NCBI GenBank assembly: GCA_013139755.1
Contig: WTAG01000664.1
Span: 1-12,540 of the forward strand
Length of the DNA: 12,540 nt
Source: Methylomarinum sp.
Lineage (GTDB): Bacteria; Pseudomonadota; Gammaproteobacteria; Methylococcales; Methylomonadaceae
Direction: 5' to 3'
Part shown: one piece after another, positions 6,796 to 12,540 of the stretch
How positions within the stretch are numbered: the stretch's first letter is position 1
How the letters are laid out: every line of letters begins with the position of its first letter
Position numbers and translations under genes: made by a program
The notes under the pieces: model-generated
Told to the model about the DNA's origin: nothing
The model's input: only the letters and a program-made list of their open reading frames with translations
The model's database searches: none

Positions 6796-7661
6796 CAGAT
6801 AATCTCTACAGGTTCTTCAATAACAGGGTTGCTTAAAGTGCCAATGTTTTCTATTTCAATTTTTGCAGTTTGCCCCGGTTTCATATAGCCCCGTGGCTTC
6901 ATTTTTACACCGACACCGGCAGGCGTGCCTGTAGCAATCACATCACCGGGTTCTAATGTCATCGCTTTACTAAGATACGCCACCATTTCGTAACAATTAA
7001 AAATCATGTTCTTGGTATTAGAGTCTTGGCGTAATTCATCATCAATCCATGTTTTGATTGTTAGATTGTGAGGGTCTTTGATTTCGTCGGCAGTGATGAT
7101 CCAAGGTCCCATGGGACCATGAGTATCAAATGATTTTCCAAGCATCCATGTTGGGGAGCGGATTTGCCAATCGCGCACAGATACATCGTTAACAATGGTG
7201 TAACCAGCGATCACTTGCTGGGCTTTCTCTAAAGGTACATGTTTGCAACGTTTGCCGATAACGAAGGCTAATTCACCTTCATAATCTAATTTTTCAGAAA
7301 CAATAGGGCGGTGGATGGCTTCACCGTTGGCGATAACACAAGTACTATGTTTGGTGAAAAAAGTGGGGTATTCTGGTTTATCTAATTGAGTTTCATTAAT
7401 ATGATCCGCGTAATTTAGACTGATACCTAAGAATTTTCCTGGTCTTGGTACGGGGGCTAGCAATGTAACCTGAGATAAAGGGATACGGTTGTATCCGCTT
7501 TCTATAAGGTCTTGCATAGCTTCCTTAGCAGTATCTCCGGCAGCTAAAAAATCGATTATATTGTCAGGAATATCTATGCTACCGGTACTATCAACCGCCG
7601 TATCATCAATGACTGCCCCAATATTGGTTAAATTTTTATAGCTAAAAGTAACAAGTTTCAT
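6792..7661 (-). CDS. Fumarylacetoacetate hydrolase (FAH) family protein
   Basis: A 289-residue member of the FAH superfamily, metal-dependent enzymes that cleave or isomerise C-C bonds in beta-keto acids and related compounds. A small N-terminal domain (1-70) precedes the FAH fold, which starts at LLAPVPRPGKFLGISLNYADH (68-88; the family's entry motif with its conserved His). The metal ligands are Glu128 and Glu130 in DYEGE and Asp159 in VNDVSVRD. The segments LGKSFDTHGPMGPW and GDVIATGTPAGVGV are the remaining conserved blocks. Candidate activities include acylpyruvate hydrolysis, oxaloacetate decarboxylation and hydroxyhepta-2,4-dienedioate isomerisation; the sequence does not choose among them. 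Its stop overlaps the hemW start by 3 nt, so the two form an operon although no functional link is known. It diverges from trpE. The ATG at 7661 has no clear ribosome site. Confidence 0.88.
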   Translation of the reverse strand: MKLVTFSYKNLTNIGAVIDDTAVDSTGSIDIPDNIIDFLAAGDTAKEAMQDLIESGYNRIPLSQVTLLAPVPRPGKFLGISLNYADHINETQLDKPEYPTFFTKHSTCVIANGEAIHRPIVSEKLDYEGELAFVIGKRCKHVPLEKAQQVIAGYTIVNDVSVRDWQIRSPTWMLGKSFDTHGPMGPWIITADEIKDPHNLTIKTWIDDELRQDSNTKNMIFNCYEMVAYLSKAMTLEPGDVIATGTPAGVGVKMKPRGYMKPGQTAKIEIENIGTLSNPVIEEPVEIIC

Positions 7662-7823
7662 AGATATTAAGGTATCTGTGCGGTTTGAAAGTAAGATTAT
7701 CGTATAACGAAGAACAAATAGCTAAAAAAAGATATAATATCCGTTATAAATCGATCTCATATTTAATGACTGTTCCTTAGTATTGGGTTTTAATAAAATC
7801 TGACAAGCTTAAAAAAATAATAA
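7662..7823. promoter_or_regulatory. Divergent intergenic region between the FAH gene and trpE
   Basis: These 162 AT-rich bases must hold promoters for both directions. TATAAT occurs on the + strand at 7733-7738, about 85 nt before trpE, but without a good -35 at the usual distance. On the - strand only loose matches are seen. I find no leader peptide with tandem Trp codons and no terminator/antiterminator pair, so classical trp attenuation is not supported. No TrpR-like operator could be named with confidence. Confidence 0.35.
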
Positions 7824-9320
7824 ATGAGCGCAATGACCCCCGAACAATTTAATCAATATGCCCAGCAGGGGTATAACCGTATTCCTATTAGCCGAGAAGT
7901 ATTAGCTGATTTGGATACGCCATTAAGTGCTTATCTTAAACTAGCAGATGGCGCATATTCATATTTATTTGAATCTGTGCATGGAGGGGAGCAATGGGGG
8001 CGCTATTCAATTATTGGTTTACCTTGTAAAACCGTGGTGAAAATAACAGGACAAGAGATTGTGCTGGAAAAACAGGGTGAAATACTTGAAAGCCTTACCC
8101 ATCCCCAACCTTTGGTTTGGATTGAAGAATTTCGACAACGCTACAGCGTGCCAGATATTGAAGGCTTGCCGCGATTTAATGGTGGCTTAGTCGGTTATTT
8201 TGGTTACGAGACCATAGGCTATATAGAGCCGCGTTTAAAATCCACAGGTAAAGAAGATCCCATTGGTAATCCAGATATCTTATTAATGGTGTCTGAAGAA
8301 ATGCTGGTATTTGATAACTTGTCAGGAAAAGTGTTGTTATTAACACATGATAATCCTGAGCAAGATGATGCCTATCAAAATGCGCTAAACCGGCTGGATA
8401 ATCTGGTGGATGATTTAAGGCGGTTAACTGCAAAAACAGAAACACAGCATACTCCTAAACAGGTTGATGAAGCCGATTTTATCTCAGGCTTTACTCAGCA
8501 AGGCTTTGAGGATGCAGTGTTAAAAGCTAAAGAATATATTGTTGCTGGCGATGTGATGCAAGTAGTGTTATCTCAGCGATTATCAATTCCTTATTCGGCA
8601 ACACCTCTTAATTTATATAGAGCTTTACGCTGCTTAAATCCGTCACCTTATATGTACTATCTAAATCTAGGTGATTTTCATGTAGTGGGTTCATCACCTG
8701 AAATTTTAGTTCGATTAGAAGACGATAAGGTGACTGTTCGCCCGATTGCCGGAACACGCCCAAGAGGCTCTACACCTGAACATGACAAAGCCTTAGAAGA
8801 AGAATTGTTAGCCGACCCTAAAGAGTTGGCAGAACATTTAATGTTGATTGATTTAGGGCGTAATGATGCCGGGCGGGTATCAAAAATTGGTACGGTTAAA
8901 CTGACTGATAAAATGATTATTGAACGCTATTCGCATGTGATGCATATTGTGTCTAATGTCACCGGTGATTTACAACAAGGTAAAGATGCCTTTGATGTGC
9001 TTGCTGCAACATTTCCGGCAGGCACAGTAAGTGGCGCACCTAAAATACGGGCAATGGAAATTATTGATGAATTAGAGCCAGTTAAACGAGGTGTTTATTC
9101 AGGTGCAGTTGGTTATATTTCGTGGTCGGGTAATTTAGATACTGCTATTGCAATTAGAACAGCTGTTATAAAAGACAAAATATTACATATACAAGCAGGT
9201 GCAGGTATTGTTTATGATTCGATACCAAGAAATGAATGGGATGAAACAATGAATAAAGGACGCGCTGTTTTTCGCGCTGTTGCTATGGCTGAGGCAGGAC
9301 TAGAGGGAGAAAGGTCATGA
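7824..9320 (+). CDS. trpE: Anthranilate synthase component I
   Basis: TrpE converts chorismate and ammonia to anthranilate and pyruvate, the committed step to tryptophan, with TrpG supplying ammonia from glutamine. The 498-residue length is typical. The N-terminal regulatory part carries [10 protein letters not shown] and the tryptophan-feedback pocket as LFES (48-51) plus Ser62 (the LLES-x10-Ser pattern with Phe for the second Leu), so feedback inhibition is expected. The C-terminal chorismate-binding domain shows [31 protein letters not shown] (about 305-314), [21 protein letters not shown] (about 397) and [17 protein letters not shown] 7824 is used; ATG 7833, giving [13 protein letters not shown], fits relatives such as the Pseudomonas enzyme equally well, and neither has a convincing Shine-Dalgarno. 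The last codons overlap trpG by 4 nt (ATGA), a sign of coupled translation that suits two subunits of one complex. Confidence 0.97.
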   Translation: MSAMTPEQFNQYAQQGYNRIPISREVLADLDTPLSAYLKLADGAYSYLFESVHGGEQWGRYSIIGLPCKTVVKITGQEIVLEKQGEILESLTHPQPLVWIEEFRQRYSVPDIEGLPRFNGGLVGYFGYETIGYIEPRLKSTGKEDPIGNPDILLMVSEEMLVFDNLSGKVLLLTHDNPEQDDAYQNALNRLDNLVDDLRRLTAKTETQHTPKQVDEADFISGFTQQGFEDAVLKAKEYIVAGDVMQVVLSQRLSIPYSATPLNLYRALRCLNPSPYMYYLNLGDFHVVGSSPEILVRLEDDKVTVRPIAGTRPRGSTPEHDKALEEELLADPKELAEHLMLIDLGRNDAGRVSKIGTVKLTDKMIIERYSHVMHIVSNVTGDLQQGKDAFDVLAATFPAGTVSGAPKIRAMEIIDELEPVKRGVYSGAVGYISWSGNLDTAIAIRTAVIKDKILHIQAGAGIVYDSIPRNEWDETMNKGRAVFRAVAMAEAGLEGERS

Positions 9321-9904
9321 GTGTAAAAGTGGTCATGGTCGATAACTACGACTCTTTTACCTACAACTTAGTCCAGTATTTTGGTGAGTTAGGTGCTGAT
9401 GTCACAGTAGTGCGTAACGATGAAGTAACAATTGCAGATATTGAAGCATTGTCTCCCGATAAGATTGTTATTTCACCGGGGCCTTGTACGCCAAAAGAAG
9501 CAGGTATCTCAGTTGAAGCCATTTTAAAATTTGCAGGGAAACATCCTATTTTAGGTGTTTGTTTAGGGCACCAAAGTATAGGTCATGCCTTTGGTGGTGA
9601 TATTGTGCATGCTAAAAGCATTATGCATGGTAAAACCTCACTGGTTTATCATCAGGATTTGGGCGTTTTTAAAGGTTTAAATAATCCGTTTATTGCCACA
9701 CGCTATCACTCATTAGTAATAGACCAGAAAACATTACCCGATTGCTTGGAAATTACAGCATGGACACAAGATGATGCAGGTAATATTGATGAAATTATGG
9801 GTGTAAGGCATAAAGAATTGGATATTGAAGGGGTGCAGTTTCATCCTGAATCCATTCTGACTGAACATGGTCATGATCTGTTGCGGAATTTTTTAGAGCG
9901 TTAG
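9317..9904 (+). CDS. trpG: Anthranilate synthase component II (glutamine amidotransferase)
   Basis: TrpG hydrolyses glutamine and passes ammonia to TrpE. It is a 195-residue class I (triad) amidotransferase. It opens with [16 protein letters not shown] (5-20), has the oxyanion motif SPGPCTP (53-59) and the nucleophile Cys82 in [14 protein letters not shown] follows at 104-106, and the triad is completed by His176 and Glu178 in QFHPES. The start ATG overlaps the trpE TGA, and GAGGGAGAAAGG just upstream is the best ribosome site in the trp cluster. In many gammaproteobacteria this subunit also serves aminodeoxychorismate synthase (PabA role); that is possible here but not visible in the sequence. 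Confidence 0.97.
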   Translation: MSVKVVMVDNYDSFTYNLVQYFGELGADVTVVRNDEVTIADIEALSPDKIVISPGPCTPKEAGISVEAILKFAGKHPILGVCLGHQSIGHAFGGDIVHAKSIMHGKTSLVYHQDLGVFKGLNNPFIATRYHSLVIDQKTLPDCLEITAWTQDDAGNIDEIMGVRHKELDIEGVQFHPESILTEHGHDLLRNFLER

Positions 9905-9907
9905 GCC

Positions 9908-10921
9908 ATGAAAATACAACAAGCACTTAATAAACTACTCGGTCAGCAAGATTTAACATCGGAAGAAATGCGAGATGTTATGCAACTCATCATGACGGGG
10001 GGCGCAACAGATGCACAAATTGGTGGCTTTTTAATCGCCCTGCGTTGTAAGGGGGAAAGTGTTGATGAGATTACAGCCGCAGCGAGTGTCATGCGTGAGT
10101 TAGCAACTACAGTACCCGTTTCTGGTAAGCATATTATAGATACCTGTGGTACTGGAGGGGATGGTGCTAATACTTTTAATATTTCCACAACCTGTGCTTT
10201 TGTAGTTGCAGCAGCAGGAGGGCAAGTTGCCAAACATGGTAATCGTTCTGTTTCTAGTAGTTCAGGGAGTGCAGATGTTTTAGAAGCCGCAGGCGTTAAT
10301 TTAAATCTGTCGACAGAACAAGTGGTGCAATGCGTTAATGAGATAGGTGTCGGCTTTTTATTTGCCCCCAAGCATCATGGTGCGATGAAACATGCCATAG
10401 GCCCTCGCAAAGAAATGGGGGTCAGAACATTATTTAACCTATTAGGTCCTTTATCTAACCCTGCAGAAACTGTTAATCAGTTGATTGGTGTGTTTTCTTC
10501 AGACTGGCTAGAACCTTTAGCTCAAGTATTAAAAAGGCTAGGCAGTGAGCATGTGCTTGTCGTTAATGCGGAAGACGGTTTGGATGAAATTAGCATTGCA
10601 ACTGCATCAAATATTGCTGAGCTAAAAGATGGCGTTGTATCCTCTTATCAAGTAACACCTGAGCAATTTGGTTTACAACGTGCAAGTTTGGATTCATTGG
10701 CTGTTGATGATGCCAAATCAAGTCTAGTCATGCTTAAATCCGTATTAAACAACCAATCAGGCGCGGCTAAAGATATTGTGGTTTTAAATGCAGGTGCTGC
10801 AATTTATGCAGCCAACCTGACTGATACATTAGAGTCCGGTGTTAAAAAAGCCCTGCAAGTGATTGAAAGTGGTGCGGCGCTAGAAAAATTTAATGCTCTG
10901 GTGGCTTATTCTAATCAATAA
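9908..10921 (+). CDS. trpD: Anthranilate phosphoribosyltransferase
   Basis: TrpD transfers the phosphoribosyl group of PRPP to anthranilate, step two of the tryptophan branch. The 337-residue protein is a stand-alone TrpD, not fused to TrpG as in enterics. Conserved parts are the helical N-terminal domain ([19 protein letters not shown]), the PRPP/pyrophosphate loop [17 protein letters not shown] (78-94), the [18 protein letters not shown] segment (109-126) and [19 protein letters not shown] (about 167-185). The metal-site segment NAEDGLDE follows. The ATG at 9908 begins 3 nt after the trpG stop, so it belongs to the same transcript; GCC ATG has little ribosome-site strength and coupling is likely. 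Confidence 0.97.
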   Translation: MKIQQALNKLLGQQDLTSEEMRDVMQLIMTGGATDAQIGGFLIALRCKGESVDEITAAASVMRELATTVPVSGKHIIDTCGTGGDGANTFNISTTCAFVVAAAGGQVAKHGNRSVSSSSGSADVLEAAGVNLNLSTEQVVQCVNEIGVGFLFAPKHHGAMKHAIGPRKEMGVRTLFNLLGPLSNPAETVNQLIGVFSSDWLEPLAQVLKRLGSEHVLVVNAEDGLDEISIATASNIAELKDGVVSSYQVTPEQFGLQRASLDSLAVDDAKSSLVMLKSVLNNQSGAAKDIVVLNAGAAIYAANLTDTLESGVKKALQVIESGAALEKFNALVAYSNQ

Positions 10922-10922
10922 T

Positions 10923-10970
10923 GTAGGACACCTTTAACTCCCGTATTACGCCTTGCTTCATACGGGCTAC
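10923..10970. repeat. Hairpin-forming inverted repeat between trpD and trpC
   Basis: CCCGTAT at 10940-10946 is the exact reverse complement of ATACGGG at 10960-10966, with a 13-nt loop. Outside it GTAG (10923-10926) can pair with CTAC (10967-10970), giving a larger interrupted structure. It starts right after the trpD stop inside an otherwise compact operon. Its sequence is unlike copies A and B. No T-run follows, so strong termination is not expected; it may be a short mobile-type intergenic repeat or an RNA-stability element. Confidence 0.55.
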
Positions 10971-11016
10971 GGATTGGATTCTCTTATTTTAATTACTCAA
11001 CGTTCCATTTTTAACC

Positions 11017-11817
11017 ATGACCGATACCCCTGATATTCTAAAAAAAATCCTCGCTAGAAAAGCTGAAGAAGTGGCGAACCGTAAACAGCGCACACCTGTT
11101 GACGTATTAAAAGAAATAGCCAGTGCTGTTGAATCACCCAGAGGTTTTGCAGCGGCATTGCAAAGTAAAGCACAATCAAAAAAACCAGCGATTATTGCTG
11201 AAATAAAAAAGGCTTCACCTAGTAAAGGGGTGATTAGAGAAATTTTTAAACCTGTAGAAATTGCTCAAGATTACGCAATGAATGGAGCAACTTGTTTATC
11301 TATCCTAACGGATAAAGATTTTTTTCAAGGCTCAGAAGCTTATATGCAGATGGCCCGAGAAAAATGTCCGTTACCCGTGTTAAGAAAGGATTTTATGATT
11401 GATCCTTATCAGATTCATGAAACACGAGCCTTAGGCGCAGATTGTATTTTGTTGATTGTTGCGGCTTTAGAAGATGAGCAAATGCATGAGCTTGCAGAGA
11501 CGGCTACAACATTAGGCTTAGATATTTTGGTAGAAACACATAATGCCGATGAGGTGGAGCGAGCGCTAAAATTAGATACTAAATTGATTGGTATAAATAA
11601 TCGTGATCTCAGAACCTTTGAAACATCGTTACAAACCACTTTAGATTTAAAACAAGCTATACCTGATGATCGTTTAATCATCACTGAAAGTGGTATTCAT
11701 ACCCAAGAAGATATCCAGTTAATGCTAGATAACGATATTTATACCTTTTTAGTTGGTGAAGCATTTATGCGAGCGGATTATCCAGGGCAAAAGATGCGCG
11801 AACTTTTTTCTCTTTAA
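11017..11817 (+). CDS. trpC: Indole-3-glycerol phosphate synthase
   Basis: TrpC closes the indole ring, turning carboxyphenylamino-deoxyribulose phosphate into indole-3-glycerol phosphate. The 266 residues form a single-function TIM barrel; there is no fused TrpF domain, so PRA isomerase must be encoded elsewhere. Catalytic residues by alignment to the E. coli enzyme are Glu62 and Lys64 ([11 protein letters not shown]), Lys124 (LRKDF), Glu173 (LVETHN), Asn194-Asn195 (GINNRDL) and Ser225 (TESGI). The N-terminal extension with ILARKAEEV is also typical and supports the ATG at 11017, which lacks a clear Shine-Dalgarno. It follows trpD after 95 nt and is probably the last gene of the trpEGDC transcript, since a possible terminator lies about 70 nt beyond. 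Confidence 0.97.
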   Translation: MTDTPDILKKILARKAEEVANRKQRTPVDVLKEIASAVESPRGFAAALQSKAQSKKPAIIAEIKKASPSKGVIREIFKPVEIAQDYAMNGATCLSILTDKDFFQGSEAYMQMAREKCPLPVLRKDFMIDPYQIHETRALGADCILLIVAALEDEQMHELAETATTLGLDILVETHNADEVERALKLDTKLIGINNRDLRTFETSLQTTLDLKQAIPDDRLIITESGIHTQEDIQLMLDNDIYTFLVGEAFMRADYPGQKMRELFSL

Positions 11818-11885
11818 TGTGACGAGGTTTCTATGAATTTTATGGGAGCCTTAATTCATCTAGTCTGAATTTTAATACGTTTTTA

Positions 11886-11920
11886 TTTCCTTATAACAGG
11901 AAAGGAAATTCTATTTTTTT
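11886..11920 (+). terminator. Weak candidate terminator after trpC
   Basis: TTTCCT (11886-11891) pairs with AGGAAA (11898-11903) around a 6-nt loop. A run of seven T (11914-11920) follows, but ten bases beyond the stem instead of directly after it. The short stem makes this a weak candidate; its position between trpC and the next gene is the main support. Confidence 0.35.
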
Positions 11921-11928
11921 AGAAAAAT

Positions 11929-11966
11929 AAGCTATTATGTGAAGCAATAATAATAAAAAATAGCTT
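11929..11966 (+). promoter_or_regulatory. 8-bp inverted repeat over the ribosome-site region of the MHYT remnant
   Basis: AAGCTATT at 11929-11936 is the exact reverse complement of AATAGCTT at 11959-11966, with a 22-nt loop. The right arm touches the only Shine-Dalgarno-like bases (TTGAG, 11965-11969) before the GTG at 11976, so folding could hide them. Short AT-rich repeats like this arise often by chance. Confidence 0.3.
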
Positions 11967-11975
11967 GAGTATTAC

Positions 11976-12540
11976 GTGAATTTCATTGACTCTTTCTTCA
12001 TACCTATAACGGTTATAGATAAAGTATATAATCCGTATCTTGTTGTTTTGTCAGTGGTAATTGCTATTGTTTCATCATTTTCAGCCTTTGGAACATCAGA
12101 GCGAATTAGCTCCAGCTCCCACTGGTTGACAAAAAAACTTTGGGTGCTGTTTGGTGCAATATCACTGGGCATTGGTATATGGGCAATGCATTTTATTGGT
12201 TCATTAGCTTTACAACTCCCTATTCCTGTTTCATATAACCTTAATATAACTATACTCTCGGTCATTCCGGCTATTATTGGGGTCAGGTATTGGATTAATG
12301 CACCATATGGGCATGGCTGCTATGGAGCTAAATGCCAAGTTGGTTTATTTAAAACGCTTACCTTTTGATCAGTTAAAAATTGATCAGTCTTTTGTTCGTG
12401 GTCTGGCAAATAACTCAACTGATGCGGCAATTGTTAAAGCAATTATAGCCATGGCAAAAAGTATGGATTTGAAGCTGATTGCAGAGGGTGTTGAAACAGA
12501 GCAACAATTAGCGTCTTTATCTAGTTTTGGCTGTCATTAT
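11976..12540 (+). pseudogene. Remnant of an MHYT-sensor c-di-GMP protein: MHYT start joined to an EAL C-terminal part, runs off the right edge
   Basis: The GTG at 11976 opens a frame with the start of an MHYT membrane sensor: a helix YLVVLSVVIAIVSSFSAF (21-38), then LWVLFGAISLGIGIWAMHFI (55-74) with the first MHYT motif as MHFI (71-74), then NLNITILSVIPA (90-101). Near 12262-12272 homology moves to the +1 frame, which reads LLLGSGIGLMHHMGMAAM (about 12271-12324), clearly the second MHYT motif. In the same frame, about 12340 onward reads LVYLKRLPFDQLKIDQSF and continues to the edge with LIAEGVETEQQL (ending about 12507), the C-terminal part of an EAL c-di-GMP phosphodiesterase. The retained EAL residues are Lys at 12376-12378 and Glu at 12484-12486. 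Missing are about 30 residues between the MHYT motifs, the rest of MHYT, any PAS or GGDEF domain, and the EAL, Asn and DDFG parts of the active site. The original frame stops at 12368. It is broken by at least two deletions and cannot be an active phosphodiesterase; an assembly join is the alternative. Confidence 0.8.

Noticed and set aside
7662..7823. A trp attenuator or leader peptide before trpE
   Set aside because: The only small ORF (ATG ACT GTT CCT TAG at about 7766) has no Trp codons, and no terminator/antiterminator pair is visible.
7481..7900. Shared GYNRIP segment in the N-terminus of TrpE and in the divergent FAH protein, with similar DNA
   Set aside because: The TrpE motif is conserved in its family, and in FAH proteins IPLSQVTLLAPV is the expected domain entry. 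A chance match is simpler than gene conversion over about 20 bases.
9943..10371. A 142-residue reading frame on the - strand within trpD
   Set aside because: It lies wholly inside the well-conserved trpD coding region and its translation shows no recognisable domain; it is a shadow ORF.
11976..12368. An intact 130-residue MHYT membrane protein
   Set aside because: The last about 30 residues match nothing in the family, while the +1 frame over the same bases encodes the second MHYT motif and EAL sequence, so the frame is disrupted.
1..12540. CRISPR arrays, tRNA or rRNA genes, transposases, phage genes, integration sites
   Set aside because: None was seen on reading both strands; the only repeats are the short intergenic dyads listed.

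Overview
The window reads as a housekeeping and biosynthesis stretch of a low-GC gammaproteobacterial chromosome. The basis is an AroG-type class I DAHP synthase, thiG directly followed by trmB, the trpE-trpG-trpD-trpC order, and a PyrE and HemW of proteobacterial type. A methanotroph-like (Methylococcales) host is a possible guess from the fused thiS-thiG and the intergenic hairpin repeats, but nothing here proves it. There are no tRNA or rRNA genes, CRISPR arrays, transposases or phage genes, and I find no convincing novel multi-gene system.

Left block, + strand (1-2600): the 3' part of an aro DAHP synthase gene runs in from the left edge. Sixteen bases later comes a single ORF in which the sulfur carrier ThiS is fused to the thiazole synthase ThiG. 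A dyad-symmetric intergenic repeat follows, then trmB (tRNA m7G46 methyltransferase). A strong hairpin at 2603-2636 separates trmB from the converging block.

Middle block, - strand (2649-7661), in transcription order: an FAH-family hydrolase; hemW, coupled to it by an overlapping TGA/TTG; a second copy of the dyad repeat; pyrE; and a 645-residue bacterial dynamin-like GTPase.

Right block, + strand (7824-11817): trpE and trpG overlap by 4 nt, trpD follows 3 nt later, and trpC comes after a 95-nt gap that holds another hairpin. These genes encode chorismate to indole-3-glycerol phosphate; trpF and trpBA are not in the window. DAHP synthase at the left end supplies the same aromatic pathway.

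Right edge (11976-12540): a decayed c-di-GMP signalling gene. An MHYT sensor start is joined, through a deletion with a frame change, to its own second MHYT motif. That motif is then joined to the last part of an EAL phosphodiesterase domain. The linker, any GGDEF domain and most of EAL are missing. This remnant and the ThiS-ThiG fusion are the two most informative oddities.
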